From: Caballeronia calidae
GTDB lineage: Bacteria; Pseudomonadota; Gammaproteobacteria; Burkholderiales; Burkholderiaceae
Length of the DNA: 64,000 nucleotides
Assembly: GCF_900044055.2 (NCBI RefSeq)
Contig: NZ_FCOX02000041.1
Span: 1-64,000, forward strand
Direction: 5' to 3'
The translations under genes and the position numbers were made by a program. The notes beneath the pieces are model-generated. The model had not been told where the DNA came from and made no database searches. It saw nothing but the letters and a program-made list of their open reading frames with translations. This document shows, piece by piece, positions 25,854 to 34,260 of the stretch. How positions within the stretch are numbered: the first letter of the stretch is position 1; the number at the start of each line of letters is the position of its first letter.

Positions 25854-26804
25854 TCACGCGGCTCTTCGCTTCACGAGGGTGTTGGGAGCTATTCCATAAG
25901 TCTTCTTGAAAGCTCGGCTGAAGTGCGAAAAATCGCTGAACCCGCATGCCATGGCTACATCCGCGATGTGTTGAGCACGCCCCTCGGTAAGGGAAGCATG
26001 GCTAGTTTCCAATCGCTTCTGCCAAAGCCACCGAGCGGCAGTCGTTCCGTGCGCAGCGAAGATTCTATTGAGAGTGCGCCGGGAGACGCCTATGGCGTTC
26101 GACACCTTCTCGACATCGAGCTCCGAGTCACCGAGATTTGCCTCGATATAGTTCTTGGCTTTCTGCAAGACGTCGCCGTGCCGCTCGAGCGCCCCCTTTG
26201 CACCATTGAATTCGGTTTCGACAGAGGCAGCGAAAATGTCGATGACTGAGGCGGCGAGTTTGGAAGCAGCACATGGCTGCAACTCGGCGTCAATGTCGGC
26301 GGCACCGCGGATAACCGCGCCCGCCAGCGCTCCCATGGTCGATTGCCCGTTCAGCGCAATGGCAGTCAGCCTTTCTGCATCGGATAACCGGCAGAGCAGC
26401 TGTTTGCGCGGAATCTTCAGCAGAATGATGCGATATTCGGACGAGAAGCTGTATTTGAACGCGCGAGCCGTGTCGTAGAGGACGATGTCCCCGACGTTCT
26501 GTACTGTGTGGCGGCCGCTTTGCTCAAGCGAAGCTTGGCCCTCGACCAGCAGGCTAGCTAGGAACTCATCGCTCGGAGTGCGACTCAGGTCGCTGGACGT
26601 CCGTACGTACTGCAAGCCCGGCGCCGCGATATCGCCGACGCCGAGATTTCCCAGTGGCTTCTGGGTGACGCGCGCCCGGAACACGTCCTGAGCGTCTTCG
26701 TAAGAAGGCAGGTCGACGTGGCAATACAGGCGGCAAATGACGTCGTGATAGTAGGCCAGCCTTTCGCGGGCCATCACAGCTGATGTATCGAACTGTTCAA
26801 TCAT
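25854..26804 (-). CDS. AraC-family activator (FeaR/NphR-like)
   Basis: 316 aa. The N-terminal AraC-binding-like domain (residues about 20-190, with GDIAAPGLQYVRTSSDLSRTPSDEFLASLLVEGQ and DIVLYDTARAFKYSF) is the type found in FeaR and NphR. The C-terminal double helix-turn-helix covers LDVEKVSNAIGVSRRTLNRIFAAHGTTAARWLWQKRL and IADVAMACGFSDFSHFSRAFKKTYGIAPN. It faces the GMC-ALDH-SDR operon convergently, and an island motif lies 52 bp before its start. Activation of the arylacetaldehyde-type genes, perhaps through the P1/P2 elements, is inferred. Confidence 0.88.
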   Translation of the reverse strand: MIEQFDTSAVMARERLAYYHDVICRLYCHVDLPSYEDAQDVFRARVTQKPLGNLGVGDIAAPGLQYVRTSSDLSRTPSDEFLASLLVEGQASLEQSGRHTVQNVGDIVLYDTARAFKYSFSSEYRIILLKIPRKQLLCRLSDAERLTAIALNGQSTMGALAGAVIRGAADIDAELQPCAASKLAASVIDIFAASVETEFNGAKGALERHGDVLQKAKNYIEANLGDSELDVEKVSNAIGVSRRTLNRIFAAHGTTAARWLWQKRLETSHASLTEGRAQHIADVAMACGFSDFSHFSRAFKKTYGIAPNTLVKRRAA

Positions 26805-26855
26805 AACGTGGCATGTAATAGAGGTCTGTCGCGCGAGCGCGCCGAACGATGCAAC

Positions 26856-26869
26856 TTGTACATATGCAA
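26856..26869 (+). promoter_or_regulatory. Putative operator: island motif copy B
   Basis: TTGTACATATGCAA, 52 bp upstream of the AraC gene. It matches the copy at 41322-41335 at 12 of 14 positions and has the same TTGYA-N4-TGCAA inverted-repeat layout. Confidence 0.5.
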
Positions 26870-27062
26870 AGTAAATTGAAATGATTGAATTTGGTATGCG
26901 AGCAAACCCGCACTAATACATTTGTGAAACAGATACTTAACGTCGGCGAACCAGGCGAGCCGAGGCTCCGCGCACGAAACCCACCTTACCTTTCAGACGT
27001 CTGACTTGCCTGCGCGCGCCTAGGCAACGACCAGTCTACCTACGTGGCGCGTTTGGTCCAGT

Positions 27063-27110
27063 GAATCTGTCGTGCTGAGTCGCGAAGAACTGGACCGGCT
27101 CTCATATATT
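27063..27110 (+). promoter_or_regulatory. Long promoter element, copy P2 (upstream of SnoaL2-OYE2-ABC)
   Basis: GAATCT then GTCGTGCTGAGTCGCGAAG (27069-27087), 15 bases, then CATATATT (27103-27110). The first block equals P1 at every position except one base in the preceding GAATMT. The right arm of P1's inverted repeat is not conserved, so the left block itself is the likely recognition site. Confidence 0.6.
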
Positions 27111-27172
27111 CGTCGAAAAGAGAGACGGGAAGCCGCCGGTACATCCCGCCTCCTAAAACAAGGAGACGTTTC

Positions 27173-27202
27173 ATGCGACTGCTCTTTTGCTGTCTTGGGT
27201 AG
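27173..27202 (+). other. Nine-codon open frame downstream of P2 (vestigial start or leader peptide)
   Basis: ATG CGA CTG CTC TTT TGC TGT CTT GGG TAG encodes MRLLFCCLG and has a very good ribosome-binding site (AAGGAGACGTTTC). The same promoter element at P1 drives SBP2, so this may be what is left of an SBP start after a deletion. A regulatory leader peptide is the alternative. Confidence 0.3.
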
Positions 27203-27427
27203 CTAAGGCAGTCAGGGCGGGCCTATCGGAAGTGAAGCTCTCCAGTCGATTCAACAGTCTCGTCAGCTCGTTACACGAGAATCAATCGGGTGCCGTTCAG
27301 ATTCGGTGAACAAGACACGATTCAAGGAAAAGTTCCGTGAGCGGCGGAAAGGTCTGAAAGATTTGGTTTCCTAAATACATAAGCGTAGATAAGTTCGTTG
27401 CTAAACATTCTCAACAGGGAGACGGAC

Positions 27428-27934
27428 ATGGAAGGTTCACGGTTCACTCAGGAGCAGCGCCTTAGTCGCCTCGAGGACATCGAGGCTATCAAGTATCTGA
27501 AGGCTCAATACGCGGAACATCTTGATAACGGATATGACCCTGAGGGCGTAGCTTCGCTCTTCGTGGACGACGGTCTTTGGCTCATCAAAGGTGTTGGTGG
27601 TGAGGCGAAAGGAAAGGAGGCAATCAAGCAGCACTGCCGCAATTTGTCCGCGAACATCACCTGGGCTCTGCATAACATCGTGTCGCCGGCGGTTGACGTT
27701 GACCCCGACGGTATTCATGCGACTGCGAGCTTTTACCTGGTCTGTTTCGTATCGATGGCGGCAAGCGAGCTGTCCCCGCAGGGCGAGGCGGTGTTCATTG
27801 CAGGGAAGTACAAAGACAAGCTCGTCAAAGTTGACGGTAAGTGGTACTTCGAGGAAATCACGGGCGTCGTTCAGCAGTCTTCACCGTGGACCGACGGCTG
27901 GGTCAAGAACCCCTTTGTCAAAGAGAGCTGGTGA
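27428..27934 (+). CDS. SnoaL-like/NTF2-fold protein (copy 2)
   Basis: 168 aa paralogue of the protein at 16980; both share RLEDIEAIKYLKAQYAEHLDNGYDPEGVASLF-type N-termini, DGLWLIKGVGGEAKG, and SSPWTDGWVK-NPFVKESW ends. ATG 27428 has GGGAG six bases upstream; an ATG at 27398 lacks one. It heads a unit with OYE2 and the fused ABC transporter genes. The near-complete conservation of the C-terminal tail suggests that it covers the active cavity or contacts the partner OYE. Ring isomerase or dehydratase activity is the inference. Confidence 0.83.
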   Translation: MEGSRFTQEQRLSRLEDIEAIKYLKAQYAEHLDNGYDPEGVASLFVDDGLWLIKGVGGEAKGKEAIKQHCRNLSANITWALHNIVSPAVDVDPDGIHATASFYLVCFVSMAASELSPQGEAVFIAGKYKDKLVKVDGKWYFEEITGVVQQSSPWTDGWVKNPFVKESW

Positions 27935-27968
27935 CTGGCAGAGGCCGTCGAGGCTTACGCCATCTGAC

Positions 27969-28005
27969 GCATGGTCTTCGGCGCCAACCGGCGCCGAAGC
28001 CATGC
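27969..28005 (+). repeat. Strong intercistronic hairpin between SnoaL2 and OYE2
   Basis: CTTCGGCGCC-AACC-GGCGCCGAAG extended by GCATGG/CCATGC with one bulged T: 16 base pairs and a four-base loop. There is no T-tract. It occupies the same place as the hairpin of the first SnoaL-OYE pair although the sequences differ. Confidence 0.6.
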
Positions 28006-28057
28006 CGACCCGCATACGAAGGGTCGACATTTTCGACAGACGCAATAGAGGAAGAGT

Positions 28058-29179
28058 ATGAGCCCACTACTTGAAAGCTACACGATGGGTGATATTGAAC
28101 TGGCAAACCGGGTTGTTATGGCGCCGATGACGCGATGCCGGGCGAAGACAACAAACCCTGATGCGCAGACCGAGCTCTATTACCGGCAGCGGGCCGGTGC
28201 CGGACTGATTATCAGCGAAGGAACCCAAATTTCGGCAGAGGGTACTGGCTACCTCTATACGCCTGGCATCTACACGCCTGAGCAGATACGGGGCTGGACA
28301 CAGGTGACCAGTGCTGTTCACGAGGAGGGCGGGAAGATGTTCGCCCAGCTCTGGCATGTTGGCCGAATGTCGCACACCAGCCTGCACCAGGGGCAGCCCC
28401 CTGTGTCATCGGTAGCGGTCGCAGCAAAAGACAGCAACTGCTATGCGTACGGTGAGAACGGGGAGCCTGGTCCCGTTCCGGCGAGCCAACCCCGTGCTCT
28501 CGCCACCGAAGAGGTCGCCCGGATTACGGCCAACTTCGTGACAGCCGGCGTGCAAGCAATTGCGGCGGGATTCGATGGAGTAGAGATTCACGGCGCGAAC
28601 GGATACATCTTTGACCAATTCGCCAACGGCGCGCTGAATACGCGAACCGACCAATATGGCGGAAGCACGATGAATCGGTTGCGGTTCACGTTGGAGACGG
28701 TGGACGCCCTCGCTTCGAAGATTGGCAGTACCCGGGTAGGCATCCGTCTGTCGCCATTTGGAAGGCTTTACGACATGCAGCCGTTCGATGACGAGGAAAA
28801 CACCTGGTTGACCCTCGCGCGAGAGCTGAGCGCCCGGAACCTCGCATACGTGCATCTCAGCGACCAGACCGCGTTCACAAGTCTAGGAATCAGCCGTGAG
28901 TTTCTCGGCAGCTTCCGAGATGCATACAACGGCACGCTCATCCTGACTGGTGCCCTCGACCAAGATACAGGCGAAGAGCTGATTGAGCTTGGGCTGACGG
29001 ACCTCGCGGGATACGGACGTCCATTCGTATCGAATCCTGACCTCGTCGAGCGCTTCCGCAACGGATGGCCGCTGAGCCCCATCGATATGACGACTCTCTA
29101 TACCGGTGGCGAGAAGGGTTACGCAGATTACCCGTCCTACGCGGAGCAAGTTGAATCTACGCCCGTCGAGTCAGATTGA
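28058..29179 (+). CDS. Old Yellow Enzyme-family NADH:flavin oxidoreductase (OYE2 of window)
   Basis: 373 aa FMN TIM-barrel ene-reductase. NRVVMAPMTRCRA, LWHVGRMSH, the H-x-x-N/Tyr substrate anchor in EIHGANGYIFDQF, NTRTDQYGGS and GYGRPFVSNPDLVERF are in place. GAGGAAGAGT precedes ATG 28058. It shares with OYE1 the DDEENTWL segment and the upstream SnoaL gene, but its loop after the N-terminal third differs. It is followed 108 bp later by the ABC fusion gene, so uptake and ring reduction appear co-expressed. Confidence 0.9.
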   Translation: MSPLLESYTMGDIELANRVVMAPMTRCRAKTTNPDAQTELYYRQRAGAGLIISEGTQISAEGTGYLYTPGIYTPEQIRGWTQVTSAVHEEGGKMFAQLWHVGRMSHTSLHQGQPPVSSVAVAAKDSNCYAYGENGEPGPVPASQPRALATEEVARITANFVTAGVQAIAAGFDGVEIHGANGYIFDQFANGALNTRTDQYGGSTMNRLRFTLETVDALASKIGSTRVGIRLSPFGRLYDMQPFDDEENTWLTLARELSARNLAYVHLSDQTAFTSLGISREFLGSFRDAYNGTLILTGALDQDTGEELIELGLTDLAGYGRPFVSNPDLVERFRNGWPLSPIDMTTLYTGGEKGYADYPSYAEQVESTPVESD

Positions 29180-29287
29180 CGGCGCAAAACATAACGACCT
29201 TCCGCGGCAGATTTCGAGAAAGACTGGAAGCCAGGCGAGTCATCGCAGTGGTCCCTCCAGTCAATCTAGGAAGGGCAGGAGACAATT

Positions 29288-31762
29288 ATGGAACGAAAGA
29301 TTGCGTTGCAGGTGGACCACGTAACGAAGGTCTTCCCTGGTGTGAAGGCGCTCGACGACGTCACCTTTGAGGTCGCCGTCGGCGAGGTGCACGGTCTAGT
29401 TGGTGAGAACGGTGCTGGAAAGTCGACCCTCATGGCGGTCGCGTCCGGGGCGCTCGTCCCGGAGGAGGGGCGCGTCATCATCAATGGCACGGAAACGGTG
29501 GGCGACACGGAAAAGGCGCGCGCCCTTGGTTTGGCAATTGTGCGTCAAGAACCAGCACTCATGCCCGACCTGACTGTGGCGGAGAATCTCTATCTTGGGG
29601 TTTCCGAGGCTGAGCGTCCCTCTTTGATGCGTGCGACGTCATGGGCGCAACGGCTGCTTGAACAGTGGAGCGATGATGTCGCCATCGACGCCTCCGAGCG
29701 GGTCGTTAGTCTCAATCCCGAGCAGCGATTCATCGTGGAAATCGTCAAAGCTCTGGCGACCAAGCCAAAGGTCCTCGTGTTGGACGAGCCGACCGAGCAC
29801 TTGTTGGCCGAGGATGTCGAGCGTCTGTTCCAGCGCATTCGGAGCGTAACGTCTGGCGGATGCGCGGTCGTGTACATCTCGCACCGGATTCGAGAGGTGC
29901 AGCAAATCGCGGACAGACTGACAGTTCTTCGCGATGGACAAGGCCAAGGCACCTACGACGCTTCAAATCTTTCTGAGCAACAGATTGTTGAACTCATCGT
30001 TGGCGGTGCGCTCGACCGCGAATTCCCGCCAAAGGCGGCTGCGGGACGAACCGACATCGTGCTTGATGTCGCGGAGCTGAGAGGTCACGGATTCTCCGAT
30101 GTGTCTCTCAAAGTGAGAAAAGGGGAGATTGTCGGGCTTGCAGGAATTGACGGTAATGGTCAGCGCGAATTCATGCGGGCTCTTGCCGGACTCAACCGTT
30201 GCCGTGGCGGTGTCGCCGTAAATGGCAAAAGCGCCTCTTTGCGCCAGTCGCAGGCCGCAACGCAAAGTGACATTCGCTACCTTCCCGGAGACCGCCATCG
30301 CGAAGGTATATTCGGTGACCTTTCAGTACGCGAAAATTTCTCCGTTCGTAGCTTGTCCTTCGACACGATGCGCGGTCTCATTCGCCCAAAGAGCGAGAGG
30401 CAACGCGCTCAAGAGGCTGTCACGAGCTTCGCTGTCAAGACTCCGACAATTGAAACGCCAATCCGCTCGCTCTCGGGCGGAAATCAGCAAAAATTGGTTC
30501 TCGCGAGCGTCCTGGCCAGTAAGCCCAAGGTGCTCCTGGTTGATGAGCCTACGCAAGGCGTCGACATTGGCGCGCGTATGGAAATCTATAAGGTGCTTCG
30601 GCAAGCCGCAACTGCCGGAACCGCTGTCATCGTCGTATCGTCGGACGCACAGGAAGTTGCAGGACTGTGTGACCGCGTGTTGATATTCTCGCGCGGCCAC
30701 ATTGTGAAGGAATTGCGTGCCGACGAAGTGAGCGAGAACAACATCACTTCTGAGGTGCTGACGGCAACGACGGAGCGCGAGCGCGGTTCGGCAAGCATCT
30801 CGCCGTTCTGGAAATGGGCAGCCGGCGACTGGGCACCTCTGGTCATGCTCGCACTTGTTATCTGCGCGCTGGGCCTTTATGCGGCGCAGGTCAACGAGAG
30901 CTATCTTTCCACTCGCAACCTCAGCGGGATGCTTGCGTTGGTGGCCACGCTCGCCATCGTGTCATACGGGCAGCAAGCCCTGATGCTCGTCGGTGGCATC
31001 GACCTGTCTGTCGGGCCGCTAATGGGCTTAATGGTCGTTATCCAGTCATTTTTCCTCAATGACGGGGCATCGCTTAGTCATCAGTTTGCAGGGTGGGTAA
31101 TTGTTTTCGCCGTTGCAGTAGCGGTTGGGGTTCTTAATTGGCTGCTTGTAGACCCGTTCCGCCTGCATCCGATGGTGGCAACACTCGCAACCTACATGGC
31201 ACTGCAAGCGGTATCGCTGCTGCTTCGCCCCATTCCCGGCGGCCTCATCTCGGATTCGGTGGTCGACGGCATTGGACTTCAACTCGGTTTCGTTCCGATT
31301 ATCGCAATCGTCGCCGCCATCGTCGCTGTGGCCTTGGAATTTGGCCTCTTCAAAACGAAGTTGGGTCTGGCCTTCCGAGGAGTCGGTTCGAGGGCAGAGG
31401 CAGCTCGCATGGCCGGAGTTCGACCGCACTTGACTTTGCTCAGCGCGTATGTCGGCTGCTCGCTGCTTGCTGGTGTCGCCGCGGTGCCAATGATGGCACA
31501 AGTTGGCTCTGGCGACCCCAGCGCGGGAATCAACTACACCCTCGCAAGCGTCGCAGCCGTCGTGATTGGTGGTGCAAGCCTCTTTGGCGGTCGAGGTTCC
31601 TTCGTGGGGGCTCTCCTTGGCGCGCTGCTCATTACTCAGGTGAACGTTGTCACCTCGTTCCTCGACCTCGGCGATTCCTGGCAGTCGTATCTGCTGGGCG
31701 GGATGATTCTCGCGTCAGTGGCCCTTTATTCCAAGAGCAGAGAAATGGCGGTGGCGAAATGA
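29288..31762 (+). CDS. Fused CUT2 ABC importer: tandem ATPase domains plus permease in one polypeptide
   Basis: 824 aa. Residues 1-235 form a RbsA-type ATPase with Walker A GENGAGKST and Walker B VLVLDEPTEHLL, though its signature is degenerate (LNPEQRF). Residues 250-500 form the second ATPase, with the degenerate Walker A (GIDGNGQRE) normal for this family, LSGGNQQK and DEPTQGVD. From about 507 an RbsC-type permease follows (QQALMLVGGIDLSVG, ASLFGGRGSFVGALLGALL) with about eight helices. Normally RbsA and RbsC are separate. AGGAG precedes the ATG, and the next permease gene overlaps by 4 bp. It takes substrate from SBP1 and SBP2. Confidence 0.9.
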   Translation: MERKIALQVDHVTKVFPGVKALDDVTFEVAVGEVHGLVGENGAGKSTLMAVASGALVPEEGRVIINGTETVGDTEKARALGLAIVRQEPALMPDLTVAENLYLGVSEAERPSLMRATSWAQRLLEQWSDDVAIDASERVVSLNPEQRFIVEIVKALATKPKVLVLDEPTEHLLAEDVERLFQRIRSVTSGGCAVVYISHRIREVQQIADRLTVLRDGQGQGTYDASNLSEQQIVELIVGGALDREFPPKAAAGRTDIVLDVAELRGHGFSDVSLKVRKGEIVGLAGIDGNGQREFMRALAGLNRCRGGVAVNGKSASLRQSQAATQSDIRYLPGDRHREGIFGDLSVRENFSVRSLSFDTMRGLIRPKSERQRAQEAVTSFAVKTPTIETPIRSLSGGNQQKLVLASVLASKPKVLLVDEPTQGVDIGARMEIYKVLRQAATAGTAVIVVSSDAQEVAGLCDRVLIFSRGHIVKELRADEVSENNITSEVLTATTERERGSASISPFWKWAAGDWAPLVMLALVICALGLYAAQVNESYLSTRNLSGMLALVATLAIVSYGQQALMLVGGIDLSVGPLMGLMVVIQSFFLNDGASLSHQFAGWVIVFAVAVAVGVLNWLLVDPFRLHPMVATLATYMALQAVSLLLRPIPGGLISDSVVDGIGLQLGFVPIIAIVAAIVAVALEFGLFKTKLGLAFRGVGSRAEAARMAGVRPHLTLLSAYVGCSLLAGVAAVPMMAQVGSGDPSAGINYTLASVAAVVIGGASLFGGRGSFVGALLGALLITQVNVVTSFLDLGDSWQSYLLGGMILASVALYSKSREMAVAK

Positions 31763-32787
31763 GACATGTACCGACTCGAAACCAAGCGGAAGCAGTTCAG
31801 CGTCTCCCTCACCCGGCGGGCGCACTACCCAGTCCAAGGAAACTGCCGGCAATAGGAGAGTTCTCCTGGATTTGGATTGGTCTGGTTCTGTTGTTCGTGA
31901 TTAGTGCGCTGGTGGCGCCTGGCACCATGACAAGAGGTTCAATCCTCGCGATGCTTCCGTTCGCGGGCATTCTGGCGATTGTTGCTACCGGACAGACGCT
32001 GGTCATCCAGCAGCGTGGCCTCGACATGTCGGCGGTAGGGATGGTCTCCCTGGCAGGGGTCCTGATGGCAAGGACCGGCTTCGGATTCGATTCAATCGTG
32101 CTCGCCGCGGTCTTCACGGTCGCAGTGGGTGCACTCGTCGGCATGATTAACGGGGCCCTCGTGTCGCGAGTAGCAATCACTCCGCTCGTCGCCACTCTCG
32201 CGGTAAACGCTTTGCTGATTGGTGTCGTGCGTTCGTTGACGGGGAACGTGCCTGTCAACGTACCTCCAATCATGCAGACCATATCGCACGCCCAGTACCT
32301 TGGTCTTCCAGCGAACGTCCTGTTTGCGGTTGTTTTCGTTGTTGCGGCGTGGATTATCACCCGCAAAACTTCGATTGGCAGGCGCTTTGTCGCGGTTGGA
32401 GTGAACCCTCGTGCGGCTGAAGCCGCAGGGGTGCGAGTACTCAAGTATCAGATTGGGGCGTATGTAGCGTCGGCGGTGTGCTTCTCGGCTGCTGGGATGT
32501 TGCTCGCAGGGTTCATTGGAAGCGCGTCTGCGTCTTCAGGCAATGACTACCTCATGCCTGCAATCGCGGCCGTCGTTGTCGGAGGAACTCCTTTCACGGG
32601 AGGGAAAGGGAGCGTTATCGCCAGCGCCGTCGCAGCGTTGTTCATGGCCCAACTGGGACAGATGGTGCTCGCTCTCGGTGCTGGAACCTCCGTCCAGCTA
32701 CTCGTCCAGGCATGCGCCATTCTTCTCGCCACAACCGTTCGCTATCTGCCGTCCGCCGTCAAGACGCTGCGTAGCATGAAGCGCTAA
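31759..32787 (+). CDS. CUT2 ABC importer permease (RbsC-like), second membrane subunit
   Basis: 342 aa inner-membrane permease with about nine helices. QTLVIQQRGLDMSAVGMVSLAGVL corresponds to the 'G-x-D-L-S-V-G' family region, here with Met in place of Leu, and the late SASASSGNDYLMPAIAAVVVGGTPFTGGKGS matches the RbsC motif region. ATG 31759 overlaps the stop of the fusion gene (ATGA). It would pair with the permease domain of the fusion protein as a heterodimer. The frame is open far upstream, but that part only shadows the fusion gene. Confidence 0.9.
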   Translation: MRHVPTRNQAEAVQRLPHPAGALPSPRKLPAIGEFSWIWIGLVLLFVISALVAPGTMTRGSILAMLPFAGILAIVATGQTLVIQQRGLDMSAVGMVSLAGVLMARTGFGFDSIVLAAVFTVAVGALVGMINGALVSRVAITPLVATLAVNALLIGVVRSLTGNVPVNVPPIMQTISHAQYLGLPANVLFAVVFVVAAWIITRKTSIGRRFVAVGVNPRAAEAAGVRVLKYQIGAYVASAVCFSAAGMLLAGFIGSASASSGNDYLMPAIAAVVVGGTPFTGGKGSVIASAVAALFMAQLGQMVLALGAGTSVQLLVQACAILLATTVRYLPSAVKTLRSMKR

Positions 32788-32806
32788 AAAGCGTTGACAT
32801 CGAAAT

Positions 32807-32837
32807 GCCCCACATCCGTTCAACGCGGATGTGGGGC
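32807..32837 (+). terminator. Stem-loop after the CUT2 transporter genes
   Basis: Perfect 12-bp arms GCCCCACATCCG and CGGATGTGGGGC with a 7-base loop, 19 bp beyond the permease stop. There is no T-tract, so it may be a mRNA 3' stabiliser or a factor-assisted terminator. Confidence 0.6.
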
Positions 32838-32940
32838 GCTGCAGTAACTCGTTGGTGTATTCCAAACAGGTTGCACCGACCCGGGAAGAGGGCGGGATGC
32901 AACATCGGAGACTTTTTTCAAAAACGGTAAGGAAAACGAA

Positions 32941-34011
32941 ATGATTAAGAGAATCATGCTGGCGACCGCTCTTTTTGGGGCAGCCTGTGGCGCAAACGCT
33001 CAAAGCACCGTCACCCTGTACGGTCGTATCGCATCGGGTCTCGACTTCGTGACGAACGTTGCAACGCCAGATGGTCAATCAAAAAACAACTACCGTTTTG
33101 GCAGCAATCAATACGGTATCAGTTGGTGGGGTCTCAAGGGCGACGAGGACTTGGGCGGTGGATACCATGCGGTCTTCAATCTGGAAAGCATGTTCACGGC
33201 AGGGACTGGCACGCTGCCCGACTCCAGCACCTTGTTCAATCGATATGCTTATGTCGGGGTTGCTAATGAAAAGTACGGCTCTTTGTGGGCTGGCCGTGTG
33301 ATGAGTCTCACCGACGAAACGGGATACTATTTGGACCCGTTCGGGGAGCAGGTGACCGGTATCGCGAACTTTGCAAAGGGCCGCGCATGGGGCTCGCGTG
33401 CGAACACCCTCACTTATAACTCGCCGAAGCTCGCTGGTTTCTCGTTCCGGCTACAGAATGGATTCGGCAATGAGGCGGGAAATTTCCGTGGCAACCGTCA
33501 GTTCAGCGTCAGTGCAAATTACTCGCTAGGTGGCTTCAACGGCTACGGCGTCTATGAAGAGGTTCGGGACGCGAACGGCAAGTTCTCCAGCCTCTACAAC
33601 GCGTCGCGAGAATACATGATTGGCGCTACGTATCAGCTGAGCGCACTGAAGTTCTACACGGGCTATCAGCAGCTTGTGTCGTCCGGACAGGACACCATAA
33701 CTGACGCGACGAATCCGTTCGGCGCAACCCGTAATCAGCAGGAATGGTTGGGCGCGACATACCAAGTCAATCCGGCGCTTGCTTTTCAAGCTGCATGGTT
33801 CCACGGGAACGTCAACCACGGCGGCGGCGGAGGTAACTTGGGCGTGATTGGAACGACCTACAACCTCTCCAAGCGGACCTTCTTGTACGCGACATTCGGT
33901 GCGATGTTCAACGGCGGCAACGCCAATTTCCCAGTCGAGACCGCCGACTCGTTGCCGTTGCCTGGTCATCATCAGCAGGGCGGCTACTTCGGGATGATGC
34001 ACTACTTCTAA
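32941..34011 (+). CDS. Gram-negative trimeric porin
   Basis: 356 aa outer-membrane porin. The signal peptide MIKRIMLATALFGAACGANA is followed by QSTVTLYGRIASGLDFVTNV; ISWWGLKGDEDLGGGYHAVFNLESMFTAGTG and WAGRVMSLTDE are typical strands, and the C-terminus is GGYFGMMHYF with the terminal Phe. AAGGAAAACGAA precedes ATG. Just after the CUT2 transporter and before an MFS gene, it probably supplies the outer-membrane step for the island substrate. Confidence 0.92.
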   Translation: MIKRIMLATALFGAACGANAQSTVTLYGRIASGLDFVTNVATPDGQSKNNYRFGSNQYGISWWGLKGDEDLGGGYHAVFNLESMFTAGTGTLPDSSTLFNRYAYVGVANEKYGSLWAGRVMSLTDETGYYLDPFGEQVTGIANFAKGRAWGSRANTLTYNSPKLAGFSFRLQNGFGNEAGNFRGNRQFSVSANYSLGGFNGYGVYEEVRDANGKFSSLYNASREYMIGATYQLSALKFYTGYQQLVSSGQDTITDATNPFGATRNQQEWLGATYQVNPALAFQAAWFHGNVNHGGGGGNLGVIGTTYNLSKRTFLYATFGAMFNGGNANFPVETADSLPLPGHHQQGGYFGMMHYF

Positions 34012-34060
34012 GGTCCTACGGCGCGGGAGGGTTAACCCTTATATGCGCATGTCCTAAAAG

Positions 34061-34089
34061 ACTCCGCGGCGGCGCACCCGCCGCGGAGT
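34061..34089 (+). terminator. GC-rich stem-loop after porin
   Basis: ACTCCGCGGCGG (34061-34072) pairs perfectly with CCGCCGCGGAGT (34078-34089). It is followed by AGTAAAAACCC without a T-tract, so termination is probable but not textbook. Confidence 0.55.
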
Positions 34090-34260
34090 AGTAAAAACCC
34101 TCATTATATATATGAGAATGTACGCGCTAATATGTAATTCAAGAAGCGCGGACTTGCCGAAGAGCGGTTTGCCTTCCAAGCATCGACGGAGGCCGGGAAC
34201 AACTGGCAACGCTCTTTTATGAAGGCGCTCCGTTTGAAAAACACTGGACTGGAGCTCCTG

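Larger units (their letters stand above)
26805..27427. other. 623-bp gap with regulatory elements and a vestigial gene start
   Basis: Holds island motif copy B (26856-26869), long promoter element P2 (27063-27110) and, 63 bp beyond it, AAGGAGACGTTTC followed by ATG at 27173 and only nine codons to TAG (27200-27202). The remaining 225 bp to SnoaL2 has no gene. It reads like the promoter and start of a lost substrate-binding-protein gene, or a leader peptide. Confidence 0.55.

Noticed and set aside
31138..31758. Long upstream extension of the second CUT2 permease
   Set aside because: The extension is out-of-frame translation of the fused ABC gene; ATG 31759 with ATGA overlap is the real start.
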